NCBI GenBank assembly: GCA_051653405.1
Contig: JBOFWC010000143.1
Location: forward strand, 1-35,520
DNA from: Proteocatella sp051653405
GTDB lineage: Bacteria > Bacillota > Clostridia > Peptostreptococcales > Filifactoraceae
Length of the DNA stretch: 35,520 nt
Direction: 5' to 3'
The notes under the pieces are model-generated. The model made no database searches. It was given only the letters and a program-made list of their open reading frames with translations, and had not been told where the DNA came from. Below, in pieces: positions 24,243-33,015 of the stretch. The first letter of the stretch is position 1. Every line of letters begins with the position of its first letter. Position numbers and translations under genes: made by a program.

Positions 24243-25009
24243 ATATACGCTCCTAAATATATTAAAGGAATTGTCATCATTTCAGATATCTCACATGTAG
24301 CTCCAAGTATATCGCCTGATATCCCATCTATTTTGTCATAAACAAATTTTCTTATCCGCTTTACTAAAAATAAAATTCCAAAAAAAGTAAATATAAGGGC
24401 TCCTAAAAACACGCTTCCGTAAAGCATATATATAGTTGCCATCATAATTATGCTATAAAATATTATTATAGCATAATATTTTGATTTACTCAATTTCCCT
24501 ATAAAAGGTTCTCCCATTTTAGATTTATTAAGTGGAACTGCCTTATAGCAGATTAGTATTAATGAAATCCTTGCCATAATTGGAGAAAATATAAGCAAAA
24601 AAATTTGCCCCGAACTTATGCAGTGTTCAAAAAAAGCTATTTTTAGTATTAATAAAAATACTACTGCCAAAAGTCCCATGGCTCCAATTCTTGAATCTTT
24701 CATTATTTCAATAATTTTTTCTTTGTCTCTGTAGCTAAAGAGTCCATCAAAACTATCTGAAAGCCCATCAAGATGAAGTCCTCCTGTTAGAATAACCATT
24801 GTCAATACAGCTAAAACTGCTGCTATATGCGAACCGAATACGATATTTGATAAATAAGCTACAGCTACTGTAAAAAAACCAATTATCATTCCCACTAAAG
24901 GAAAAAATTTCATATTCTCTGCACTTACTACATAGTCAAATTTTATTTTAACTGGAATCCTAGTTAAAAAAACTAGTGTACTAAAAAAAGAATTTTTTAT
25001 GTCATTCAT
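24224..25009 (-). CDS. cobS: Adenosylcobinamide-GDP ribazoletransferase (cobalamin synthase)
   Basis: Integral membrane enzyme joining adenosylcobinamide-GDP with alpha-ribazole (phosphate), the last assembly step of cobalamin. The N-terminus FFSTLVFLTRIPVKI and FFPLVGMIIG, then the catalytic GGLHLDGLSDSFDGLFS (about 77-93) with metal-binding acidic residues and SRIGAMG (about 106-112), are diagnostic. Several hydrophobic helices follow. Length 261 aa is typical. It starts 18 bases after cobU and overlaps the cobC-like gene. cobT is not in the window. Confidence 0.96.
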   Translation of the reverse strand: MNDIKNSFFSTLVFLTRIPVKIKFDYVVSAENMKFFPLVGMIIGFFTVAVAYLSNIVFGSHIAAVLAVLTMVILTGGLHLDGLSDSFDGLFSYRDKEKIIEIMKDSRIGAMGLLAVVFLLILKIAFFEHCISSGQIFLLIFSPIMARISLILICYKAVPLNKSKMGEPFIGKLSKSKYYAIIIFYSIIMMATIYMLYGSVFLGALIFTFFGILFLVKRIRKFVYDKIDGISGDILGATCEISEMMTIPLIYLGAYICSLFI

Positions 25010-25027
25010 AATGTGCCTTTCTAGTTT

Positions 25028-25585
25028 CTATTTTATTTTAACTGGTATTGAACTCACCACAAGGTATACTTCATCCGCATGTTTTGCACATATTTGATTC
25101 GCTCTTCCTACATAATCTCTATATATTCTAGAAAGCTTGTTATCAGGAACTATGCCAAGTCCAATTTCATTGCTTACAATCACTATATTACCAGTTGAAT
25201 TTTTAACAATTTCCAAAATACTAGTTATTGATTTACTTATTTCTGCTTCAATTTGATTTGCTTTTTCTTCGGATATTGTATCGAAATCAAAATTATTTCT
25301 AAACATCATATTACTTATATACATAGTTATGCAGTCCAAAAGCACATATTCATGAGAATTCATTATATTTGATATTACAAGCTCTATGTCTAAAGGTTTT
25401 TCATATGTTATCCATAAATTTCCTCTTTGAAATTGATGCTTTTTTATTCTGTCCTTCATCTCATTATCTAAAGCTTCTGCGGTCGCTATATATCCTAGAT
25501 TTTTTGAGTTTTCAATACAATACTTTTCTGCAAATGTACTTTTCCCTGATCTTGCTCCACCTGTTACAAATACTATTTTCCCCAT
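25028..25585 (-). CDS. cobU: Adenosylcobinamide kinase / guanylyltransferase
   Basis: Bifunctional enzyme that phosphorylates adenosylcobinamide and then transfers GMP, activating it for CobS. The P-loop is GGARSGKST (9-17); the guanylylated histidine is His50 in IKKHQFQR; the second nucleotide motif is VIVSNEIGLGIVP (about 137-149). The frame reaches back to 25609, but AAGGGAG precedes the ATG at 25585 at good spacing, and family members begin at this point, so 185 residues is the better call. It begins 40 bases after the VanW/G5 gene with no terminator between. Confidence 0.96.
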   Translation of the reverse strand: MGKIVFVTGGARSGKSTFAEKYCIENSKNLGYIATAEALDNEMKDRIKKHQFQRGNLWITYEKPLDIELVISNIMNSHEYVLLDCITMYISNMMFRNNFDFDTISEEKANQIEAEISKSITSILEIVKNSTGNIVIVSNEIGLGIVPDNKLSRIYRDYVGRANQICAKHADEVYLVVSSIPVKIK

Positions 25586-25624
25586 ACTCAAAGCTCCCTT
25601 ATCCAGCATCTGTGTATTTAAATT

Positions 25625-27016
25625 CTAGTTACTTTCGCTTTTTTCACTTTTTTGATTTTTGTCACTTTTATCAGAAGTTTCAGCCTTTGTTCCTACGAGT
25701 ATTACTTTGGTCTGACTTGGATATTTATCCTTTGATACAAGACGTTTTTCTCCATCAACTATTACATATGTTTCTGAGCGAATTTCATCTCGTCCCTTTG
25801 TCTTCACTTTTTCTTCCCCTTTTGGAAGTGTAGGATCTTCTACGCGTTTTACTTCTCTTGCTTTTTTAGAAACTACAGCTGATGTTATTTCTATATTTGG
25901 AACGCTTTCTGTGTTTCCATATATACTTACAGTTACACTGCTGCTTCCTGTATAAGTTTTTATAACAATCGGAAAGTCATAGTTGTTTTTAAACTTAAAA
26001 TCTATTGAGTTGTCACTTACAGCCGCATCTCTTCCATAGGTAACATAATTTGATGGTATAGAGTGAGGTCTTCTTTGAACAACGTCAAGTCCTGCATAAA
26101 TCACACTATTATATAAGGTAGATGATACCTGACAAACTCCGCCGCCAAGACCTTCTTCTATCTCTCCATTAACGATAACCGTTGCATTTTTATATCCATT
26201 TTTAACAGTTTTAAGTTTAGTTTTTTCATTATAAGAAAATGTTTCTCCTGGCATTAATACAGTATCATTTATATAGTTAGCTGCTACTCTTATGTTCTCA
26301 TTTCTGCCTTCAAGATGTGATGAAAAAGTTGTCCTATAACTTCCTATTACTCCATTTATTCTATTTAAATCTTCACTTTTAACTTTAGGTTCAACTGATT
26401 TTACAGGTACATTAACCAGTATATTTTTCTTCGGCACAATTTTACTGTATATTTCTTCTTTAAATGCTTCTCTGTCGATCTTTACTCCATTTTCGCCTCT
26501 AGTTACATAGATTCCAGAACCAATACTTATTGATGCATCTTTAGGCTCAGTTTCTACTGAATCCTTTATGTCATCATAAATCTTAGGTTCAATGTCTTGT
26601 GGAATAATATTTTTTATCTCAAAATCCTTAGACTCATCAAAATATTTATGTTCTATATATGCAGCTAAATTTTCTGCAAAGTTGCCGTTTCTACCTACGC
26701 TATAAGCTTTTTCAATGGCTTCGCTAACATCAAACTCACATCCAAGTTCTTGTAGACTATAAACATATGATTTCCCGTTATATCTTACATCCATATTTTT
26801 GTAAACATTCTCACTTTTGAGTAATTCTTCAGCTTCACTTTTAGTAATATTTTCTACAGAAGTGCCATTGATTTTTATATTGTCAAATATTTTTTCACTT
26901 GAAACTGCTTTTGAAAAAGAATTTAAAACAATACCTATCGGGATCATAAGACATATCAATATCCCTGCTAAAATTTTTATACCTGTACTTTTTAACAATT
27001 TACTATTCCCCTTCAT
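25625..27016 (-). CDS. VanW/G5-domain cell-wall-associated protein (YoaR-like)
   Basis: Surface protein with an N-terminal membrane anchor (about 13-33), PG-binding-like repeats (about 45-215, including KAYSVGRNGNF), a VanW domain (about 220-370; SSHLEGRNENIRVAANYIN, LMPGETFSYNE, EGLGGGVCQVSSTLYNS, RRPHSIPSNYVTYGRDAAV) and a C-terminal G5 domain (about 380-445), closing with a Lys/Ser/Asp-rich tail. Recent work connects VanW-type domains to peptidoglycan, but the activity is not settled. Length 463 aa matches YoaR-type proteins. Its ATG lies inside nth (14-base overlap) without a clear ribosome site, so translation is probably coupled. Confidence 0.92.
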   Translation of the reverse strand: MKGNSKLLKSTGIKILAGILICLMIPIGIVLNSFSKAVSSEKIFDNIKINGTSVENITKSEAEELLKSENVYKNMDVRYNGKSYVYSLQELGCEFDVSEAIEKAYSVGRNGNFAENLAAYIEHKYFDESKDFEIKNIIPQDIEPKIYDDIKDSVETEPKDASISIGSGIYVTRGENGVKIDREAFKEEIYSKIVPKKNILVNVPVKSVEPKVKSEDLNRINGVIGSYRTTFSSHLEGRNENIRVAANYINDTVLMPGETFSYNEKTKLKTVKNGYKNATVIVNGEIEEGLGGGVCQVSSTLYNSVIYAGLDVVQRRPHSIPSNYVTYGRDAAVSDNSIDFKFKNNYDFPIVIKTYTGSSSVTVSIYGNTESVPNIEITSAVVSKKAREVKRVEDPTLPKGEEKVKTKGRDEIRSETYVIVDGEKRLVSKDKYPSQTKVILVGTKAETSDKSDKNQKSEKSESN

Positions 27017-27638
27017 TTCTAAAATAATTGCAATCTTTTATCAACAAGCATCCTTCACATAAAGGATTTTTAGCCTTACACTTTCTTCTGCCATGAAATA
27101 TCATTGCATGATGAGCTTTAGTGTAAAGATTTTTAGGAATTTTAGAAGTTACATCCTTTTCTATTAAGTCGGGACTTGTATTCTCAGTAAGGCCTAATCT
27201 AAAACTAATTCTTTTAACATGAGTGTCCACCGCAAAGGCTGGCACGTCAAAGCAGTTGCTTAAAACCACATTTGCAGTTTTTCTGCCCACTCCGGGTAGC
27301 TTTACTAGTTCCTCCATATTACTAGGAACTTTAGAATCATATTTTTCAAATATTATCTTAGATGTCTTAACTATATTTTCTGCTTTTGAGTTGTAAAAAC
27401 CAATGCTCTTTATTATGTCTTTTAGTTTGTCTATATCTACCTTTGCCATTTTTTCGGGTGTTCCATATGACTTAAATAGATCTTCAGTTACTATATTTAC
27501 TCTTTTATCTGTAGATTGGGCACTTAATATTGTTGCTACAAGAAGTTGAAATGGTGTTTCATGAACAAGCTCACATTCAGCTTCTGGATACATCTCAATC
27601 AAAGTTTTAACTATTCTCGTATGTCTATTCATTATCAT
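27003..27638 (-). CDS. nth: Endonuclease III
   Basis: Base-excision repair glycosylase/AP lyase that removes oxidised pyrimidines. The helix-hairpin-helix LPGVGRKTANVVL (114-126) carries catalytic Lys120, and VDTHVKRI holds Asp138. The [4Fe-4S] motif C-x6-C-x2-C-x5-C is complete at Cys187, 194, 197 and 203. Length 211 aa is normal. The first ATG (27638) and a second two codons on are equally plausible; neither has a strong ribosome site and both lie in the end of the queG-like gene. Confidence 0.97.
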   Translation of the reverse strand: MIMNRHTRIVKTLIEMYPEAECELVHETPFQLLVATILSAQSTDKRVNIVTEDLFKSYGTPEKMAKVDIDKLKDIIKSIGFYNSKAENIVKTSKIIFEKYDSKVPSNMEELVKLPGVGRKTANVVLSNCFDVPAFAVDTHVKRISFRLGLTENTSPDLIEKDVTSKIPKNLYTKAHHAMIFHGRRKCKAKNPLCEGCLLIKDCNYFRNEGE

Positions 27639-28527
27639 TTAAAATAAGAATATTCCGCTTTATAATATTCTTTCCTCTCCAAGAAAAATTTCTATTCCCA
27701 TAAATTCGTTTGAATTCCTTATTACTAAGGCTCAAAACATTCTCTAATTCTATATTATACAATAAATCGATGTTAAAATCTTCTATATTTGAATATTTTT
27801 TATTTTTATTTTCTGGACATACCAATTGACAAATGTCGCATCCATAAATTTTCCTTTGATTTTTAAGAAGTTTTTCTTCATATTCACTAAGTTGTTTTTT
27901 CTGAGTAAGATATGATATGCATAGATTAAAATTAACGCCTGATTCAGTTATCGCTCCCGATGGGCAATTTTCAATACAAAGCTTACATTTTGAACAATCG
28001 CCTTCATATGTTATTATTTCTTCAAATTCAACATCTGTAAAAACAAGAGATAAAAATCCATAACTCCCATATACATCGTTTATAACAAGTGAGTTGAGTC
28101 CTTTTTTACCAAGTCCTGAGTTAAACGCAAAAAATCTTTCATTGTATTCTCCGTTATCACATTGAATGTGTACTTTTGCTCCTTTGTAATTATCACAAAT
28201 GTCTTTGCTGACAATTGAGGTTATCTTTTTTGCCACATCATGATAGTCTATACTGCACGCATGCACTGATAAGTTTGAATTCTCACAACCAATTTTCTTT
28301 TTCTCACTAAGATATGGCACAAAAAGTACAATTATACTTTTAGGTTCAAATCCATGCTTATCTTTAAATGAAAATAGAGATTCTCCTGCTGTTTCAAATT
28401 CGCAACCAAGTCCACTTTCTCTTCTTGATTTCAAAACAGTTATGAAATCATCATATTTTTTCTTCTGGGATTCAAAATTCAAAACTCTGTATTCAAAAAT
28501 ACTGTACTTTAATTTTAATTTATTCAT
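27625..28527 (-). CDS. Epoxyqueuosine reductase QueG-like double-cluster iron-sulfur protein
   Basis: Resembles QueG, the B12-dependent enzyme that reduces epoxyqueuosine to queuosine in tRNA. Visible are DNGEYNERFFAFNSGLGKKG (about 124-143), matching the family's conserved Asp and G-x-G-x-x-G-K region, and two ferredoxin-like clusters, CSKCKLCIENCPSGAI (Cys178, 181, 184, 188) and CDICQLVCPENK (Cys230, 233, 237). At 300 residues it is shorter than Bacillus QueG and lacks the C-terminal HEAT-like part. The frame could begin at 28584, but that part is the terminator hairpin; AAGGA (28534-28538) precedes the ATG at 28527. QueG needs cobalamin, and cobU/cobS lie downstream. Confidence 0.8.
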   Translation of the reverse strand: MNKLKLKYSIFEYRVLNFESQKKKYDDFITVLKSRRESGLGCEFETAGESLFSFKDKHGFEPKSIIVLFVPYLSEKKKIGCENSNLSVHACSIDYHDVAKKITSIVSKDICDNYKGAKVHIQCDNGEYNERFFAFNSGLGKKGLNSLVINDVYGSYGFLSLVFTDVEFEEIITYEGDCSKCKLCIENCPSGAITESGVNFNLCISYLTQKKQLSEYEEKLLKNQRKIYGCDICQLVCPENKNKKYSNIEDFNIDLLYNIELENVLSLSNKEFKRIYGNRNFSWRGKNIIKRNILILNDNE

Positions 28528-28541
28528 AATACATCCTTCAA

Positions 28542-28576
28542 AAAAACCTTTGAGAATGAAGTTCTCAAAGGTTTTT
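28542..28576. terminator. Strong hairpin terminator between SEC-C gene and queG-like gene
   Basis: A perfect 15-bp stem (28542-28556 with 28562-28576; arms AAAAACCTTTGAGAA and its complement) with a 5-base loop. On the minus strand it starts 7 bases after the SEC-C gene stop and ends in a T7 run, immediately before the queG ribosome site at 28534-28538. It can act in both directions. Confidence 0.85.
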
Positions 28577-28583
28577 AGCAACA

Positions 28584-29081
28584 TTATTTACCGCAGCACT
28601 TTTTATATTTCTTTCCACTGCCGCAAGGACAATCATCATTTCTTCCTATTTTGTTTTCATTAACTACAGTTCTTGTTTTATTATATTCTTTTTTGATTTG
28701 TTGTCTTTGTTCTGCAGTTAATATCTCATTCCAAGCTTCCATTCCATACAACCAGTCAGCCTTTGCTGCTAGCATATTGAAGTATAACTTTTCAAAATCA
28801 ATATTTAAAGCTATTTCAGTTTCTTCTGATAAAGACTCCATATCCATTTCTGCTGTTAATGATGTGTTTATTCCATCAATAAATCCAACTACTGTAAGTG
28901 CATCCACTTCAAATTGTTCAGCTATCTTAGCTATTGTACCACTTAAAACCTCATCTTTGTGAGTTAATAGGTAGTCATAAAACTTAGCTTCTTTTGGAAG
29001 ATAATCTCCCCAAAATTTTTCATACTCTGCTTGCGTTTCAATTTGGTAAGCAAGCTTATCCCATTTGCTATATAAAGACAT
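28584..29081 (-). CDS. SEC-C motif protein
   Basis: Small (165-residue) protein ending in a SEC-C zinc motif, IGRNDDCPCGSGKKYKKCCGK, with the C-x-C...CC zinc ligands also found at the tail of SecA. The upstream part is helical (KWDKLAYQIETQAEYEKFWGDYL near the start) with no recognised domain. Zinc binding and contact with SecB, ribosomes or another partner is possible, but no specific role is known to me. Upstream in-frame starts at 29102 (TTG) and 29093 (ATG) overlap or abut the AAAGGA site (29094-29099), so ATG 29081 (12-base spacing) is favoured, with some doubt. It is followed by the hairpin at 28542-28576. Confidence 0.85.
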   Translation of the reverse strand: MSLYSKWDKLAYQIETQAEYEKFWGDYLPKEAKFYDYLLTHKDEVLSGTIAKIAEQFEVDALTVVGFIDGINTSLTAEMDMESLSEETEIALNIDFEKLYFNMLAAKADWLYGMEAWNEILTAEQRQQIKKEYNKTRTVVNENKIGRNDDCPCGSGKKYKKCCGK

Positions 29082-29155
29082 CTTAATATTCATTCCTTTC
29101 AATTTTTTTAACCTTTGTATTATAGCAGGAAAATATCCATATTGTAAATAGAAAC

Positions 29156-29608
29156 CTAATAATTTTTAAGCTCTCTTTGGATTCTTCTCTCTGTATCTTT
29201 TTTGGCAAGTGCATCTCGCTTGTCATAAAGTTTTTTACCCTTAGCGAGCCCTATCTCTACTTTAACTTTGCCTCGCTTTAAATACACCTTAAGCGGCACT
29301 ATTGTATACCCTTTTTGCGTAGTCTCCCCAATAAGCTTTTTTATTTCATACTTATGGAGTAAAAGCTTTCTTACTCTAAGCGGATCTACGTTAAATATAT
29401 TTCCCTGTTCATAGGGGCTTACATGCACTTGCTTAAGATAAGCTTCTGAGTTATCGATAGAAACATATCCATCGGTAAGATTTATCTTAGACATTCTTAT
29501 AGATTTAACTTCCGTCCCCTTTAGCTCAATTCCAGCCTCATAGGTTTCGAGTATTTCAAAATTAAATCTTGCTTTTTTATTTTGTGCAACTATTTTTATA
29601 TCAGACAC
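29156..29608 (-). CDS. smpB: SsrA-binding protein SmpB
   Basis: Partner of tmRNA in trans-translation; rescues stalled ribosomes. Conserved blocks: IVAQNKKARFNFEILETYEAGIEL (in pieces, 5-28), GTEVKSIR, the QVHVSPYEQGN stretch, RKLLLHKYEI (about 81-90), and the closing KGKKLYDKRDALAKKDTERRIQR tail that enters the mRNA channel. Length 150 aa is normal. Start is GTG at 29608 with GGGGAG just upstream, one base after the flavodiiron gene stop. The tmRNA gene often follows smpB but is not present here. Confidence 0.97.
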   Translation of the reverse strand: MSDIKIVAQNKKARFNFEILETYEAGIELKGTEVKSIRMSKINLTDGYVSIDNSEAYLKQVHVSPYEQGNIFNVDPLRVRKLLLHKYEIKKLIGETTQKGYTIVPLKVYLKRGKVKVEIGLAKGKKLYDKRDALAKKDTERRIQRELKNY

Positions 29609-29609
29609 A

Positions 29610-30809
29610 TTACTCTCCCCTTAATTTTTTTGCCATTTCTTTTGCTATAATTGATAAACTTTCTAAGTCTTCTTTCTTAGGAGAACATTTAACTTCAACC
29701 GTATGCTCTATAACATCATAATCACAAGTTTCAGCAAATTGTTTAAGCATTTTAACTCCGCCACCACTCCAGCTGTATGAACCACATATTCCAAGAATAT
29801 GATTCTTTATATTATTCATTTCTATTACTTTAACTAGCGTTGCCATTGGAGGGAAAAGCCCATTGTTGTATGAGCAACTAGCAAGTATTAGCCCTTTGTA
29901 TTTCCATATATCATTAATTATATATGAATGGTGAGTTTTTGATGCATCATACATCTTTATATTGCTTATGCCTTCTTCCGCCAACTGTCTTGCAATTGTT
30001 TCTGCCATCTTTTCTGTATTTCCATACATTGAACCATATACAATAACTACCCCTTCTTCAGTCTCATAGTTAGACCATTTTCTATAGTCTTCAATTATTC
30101 TAGATGGGTTAGTTCTCCAAACTGGTCCGTGTACTGGACAAATCATTTTTATTTCAAGTGCTTCTAATTTTTTCAGAACACCTTGAACTTGTTTTGAATG
30201 TTTTCCAATTATATTTGAATAATATCTTCTAGTTTCAGATTCATAGTATTTCCAGTTTATCTCATCATCAAATATCGGCCCATTTAATGCTCCAAAGCCT
30301 CCAAAAGCATCTTGCGAGAAAAGTATCTTATCGCAAAGTTCATAACTTACCATAGATTCTGGCCAATGAACCATAGGTGTCATAAAGAACTTAAGCGTTC
30401 TCTTTCCTAGACAAAGTTCATCGCCTTCTTTTACTTCGAGCATTTTTATATCTTCGATTCCATAAAAATCTCTAAGCATTTCTTTGGTTTTCTTGTTTAC
30501 AACAAGTGTAATGTCCGGATATACACTTATAATATTTCTTATTGAGCTAGAGTGATCAGGTTCCATATGGTGTATTACAAGATAATCAAGAGTAGCTCCC
30601 TCAAGCGCCTCATTCATTTTCTCTACAAAGCAGTCGACCTTATTTATCTTAACCGTATCAAGAAGCACATTCTTTTCATCTTTTATTATATATGAATTAT
30701 AAGTAACGCCATCATCTAATGGCCACATATTTTCAAAAAGGTGTGTCTCTCTATCGTTTACTCCGATATAATATATACCCTCTGTAACTTTAACTGATAA
30801 TGTATTCAT
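29610..30809 (-). CDS. Flavodiiron protein (FprA-type A flavoprotein)
   Basis: Soluble flavodiiron protein reducing O2 (or NO) to protect an anaerobe. The metallo-beta-lactamase-like domain has the diiron ligand set HHMEPDHSS (His81, Glu83, Asp85, His86), further ligands in VHWPES, SQDAFGGFG and VHGPVW; the flavodoxin domain binds FMN at YGSMYGNTEKMAETIA (about 255-270). At 399 residues it is the basic two-domain form without rubredoxin or flavin-reductase extension. The frame extends to 30824, but that ATG is followed at once by GGAGG, which serves the ATG at 30809. It lies between rnr and smpB. Confidence 0.94.
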   Translation of the reverse strand: MNTLSVKVTEGIYYIGVNDRETHLFENMWPLDDGVTYNSYIIKDEKNVLLDTVKINKVDCFVEKMNEALEGATLDYLVIHHMEPDHSSSIRNIISVYPDITLVVNKKTKEMLRDFYGIEDIKMLEVKEGDELCLGKRTLKFFMTPMVHWPESMVSYELCDKILFSQDAFGGFGALNGPIFDDEINWKYYESETRRYYSNIIGKHSKQVQGVLKKLEALEIKMICPVHGPVWRTNPSRIIEDYRKWSNYETEEGVVIVYGSMYGNTEKMAETIARQLAEEGISNIKMYDASKTHHSYIINDIWKYKGLILASCSYNNGLFPPMATLVKVIEMNNIKNHILGICGSYSWSGGGVKMLKQFAETCDYDVIEHTVEVKCSPKKEDLESLSIIAKEMAKKLRGE

Positions 30810-30880
30810 CTTAAGGTCCTCCATTTATTTTTTAGTTTATTAATATTTTATACTGAAATTTGAAAAAAATCTACAAAAAC

Positions 30881-32995
30881 CTAAACCAACTTAAGCCTTA
30901 TCTCCTTAAATGCAAAATCTACACTATCAACCTCTACCTTTACTTTATCGCCAACTCTATATATTTTCCCAGTTCGCTCTCCTCTTGCACAATAGTTTGC
31001 TTCATCAAAAACAAAGTAATCCGAATTTATATCTGCAAATCGAACTAGCCCCTCAACTGTATTATCCAGCATTATAAACATTCCAAAATTTGTAACACTT
31101 ATTACTATGCCTTCAAATTCATCTCCAATATGACCTTTCATATAGTGACATTTTAAAAGGTCATCCACACTTCGCTCAGTCTCCATAGCTTTAATTTCAT
31201 TTTCAGAGCACTGCTGTGCAACATCTGCTATTATATTGTCATAATGCACAATTCTTCGCTCATCCAGTTTGCCAGAAATACTCTCTTTTATTATCCTGTG
31301 TATCTGAAGGTCTGGATATCTTCTTATTGGAGAAGTAAAGTGAGTATAATATTTCGCCGCAAGTCCAAAGTGACCCGTACAAGAAGGCGAATATTTGGCT
31401 TTTTTAAGCGATCTTAAAAGCGCATAGGATATTATCACTCCCTGTTCTAATTCTTTTGTTTCTTCGATGATTTTTTGGATATCAGTAGAATGTATATCTC
31501 CATCTTTTCTTATCTTAACATTTATATTCATATTAGATAAAAACTTAAATATATTAGCAAGCTTTTCTTCGTCTGGATCTTCATGGACTCTATATAAGAA
31601 CGGAATTTCCTGAATACAAAACACCTCAGCGATAAGTTCATTAGCTGCAATCATAAATTCTTCTATTATTTTATTAGCTATGCCTATTTCTCGTTTTTCA
31701 ACTCCAGTAACCTTGTTCCCCTCTATTACAAATCTAGATTCAGGAAAATCAAAATCTAGATTCCCTCTCTTACGTTTTCTTTCTTCTAATATTTGTGCAA
31801 GTTCATGAGAAACTTTAAGTGCTTCTTCAAGCTTAGGATCGCTATAATTAGTTATATTACTTGGTTTTTCCTCAAGAAAAGCAGTTACCTCTGGATATGT
31901 TAGTCTGTAATTTGACTCTATTACAGTATTTTCTATCTCATACTCTATAACCTTGCCTTTAGAGTTCATCTTCATTATACAAGAAAGCGTTAATTTTGAT
32001 TCGTGAGGATTTAGTGAACATAGATTATTTGAAAGTTTTTCAGGAAGCATTGGAACCACTCTATTAGCAAAATATATAGAAGTTCCTCTTTCCACAGCTT
32101 CTTTATCTAGTGGTGAATTTTCTTTAACATAGTGACTTACATCCGCAATGTGGACTCCTAATACATAGCTTCCATCTTCATTTTTCTTTATAGATATCGC
32201 ATCATCTAAGTCCTTGGCATCTTCGCCATCTATTGTAAATATAAGCTGCTCTCTCAAATCTTTCCTTCTAGAAAGTTCTTCTTCTGTAGCTCCGTCTTCA
32301 AGTGATTTTACGTAGCTTATAACTTTTTTAGGAAATTCAGTTTTTATATCTTTTTGTATAAGTTCACTTTCTATCTCTACTGAAAGGTCATTTTTCTTTC
32401 CTAATACCTCCGTTATCTTCCCCTCTGGTTTCTTTTTCCCTTCTGGGTATGAAGTTATTTTACAAACTACCATATCTCTATTTTTAGCGCCATTTGTATT
32501 GGCCCCCGAAATAAATATATCATATGATTGTTTATTATCTATAGGTATTACAAATCCAAAATTTTTGCTACTAACATATGTTCCTACTATCGTTGCAGTA
32601 TTACGCTTTAATATTTTTACAATTTCAGCTTCTGCTCTTTGGGTTTCAGTTTTTTCAGAAATAACTTTAGATAAAACTAAATCTCCATCCATAGCTGTCC
32701 CCATATTATCTGGTGATACAAACAAATCTCCGTCTTCTTGAAGTACAAATCCAAAACCCTTTGGATTAATTTTTATTAATCCTTTTACAAATCCATTCCT
32801 CTCAGAAAGGCCATATTTCCCTTTTTTAGTCTTTAAAACCTCTCCGCTTTCTATAAACTTTTCTAAAATCTCATCTAAAAACTTCTCATCTGTCTTATTT
32901 GATGCAAAAATCATACTTAGCTCTTTAAATGTTAAGTTTTTATAAGATTCTTCATTCATAAGCTCTAATATTTTTTCTGAAATATTTTTCCTCAT
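30881..32995 (-). CDS. rnr: Ribonuclease R
   Basis: Processive 3'-5' exoribonuclease degrading structured RNA, including rRNA and tmRNA-tagged mRNA. Domain order: N-terminal winged-helix/cold-shock regions (about 1-220; KINPKGFGFVLQEDGDLFV and NFGFVIPID), RNB catalytic domain with the acidic metal site IDGEDAKDLDDAIS (about 253-266) and HFTSPIRRYPDLQIHR (about 560-575), and a C-terminal S1 domain with GMFIMLDNTVEGLV. Length 704 aa fits the Firmicute RNase R. The ATG has GGAGG upstream, 20 bases after the MBL gene. Nearness to smpB fits the joint role in ribosome rescue. Confidence 0.97.
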   Translation of the reverse strand: MRKNISEKILELMNEESYKNLTFKELSMIFASNKTDEKFLDEILEKFIESGEVLKTKKGKYGLSERNGFVKGLIKINPKGFGFVLQEDGDLFVSPDNMGTAMDGDLVLSKVISEKTETQRAEAEIVKILKRNTATIVGTYVSSKNFGFVIPIDNKQSYDIFISGANTNGAKNRDMVVCKITSYPEGKKKPEGKITEVLGKKNDLSVEIESELIQKDIKTEFPKKVISYVKSLEDGATEEELSRRKDLREQLIFTIDGEDAKDLDDAISIKKNEDGSYVLGVHIADVSHYVKENSPLDKEAVERGTSIYFANRVVPMLPEKLSNNLCSLNPHESKLTLSCIMKMNSKGKVIEYEIENTVIESNYRLTYPEVTAFLEEKPSNITNYSDPKLEEALKVSHELAQILEERKRKRGNLDFDFPESRFVIEGNKVTGVEKREIGIANKIIEEFMIAANELIAEVFCIQEIPFLYRVHEDPDEEKLANIFKFLSNMNINVKIRKDGDIHSTDIQKIIEETKELEQGVIISYALLRSLKKAKYSPSCTGHFGLAAKYYTHFTSPIRRYPDLQIHRIIKESISGKLDERRIVHYDNIIADVAQQCSENEIKAMETERSVDDLLKCHYMKGHIGDEFEGIVISVTNFGMFIMLDNTVEGLVRFADINSDYFVFDEANYCARGERTGKIYRVGDKVKVEVDSVDFAFKEIRLKLV

Positions 32996-33015
32996 CTATT
33001 CCTCCATAGGAAATA

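Noticed and set aside
29103..29155. tmRNA (ssrA) next to smpB
   Set aside because: The gap is 53-74 bases and has neither the tRNA-like ends nor a tag-coding frame.
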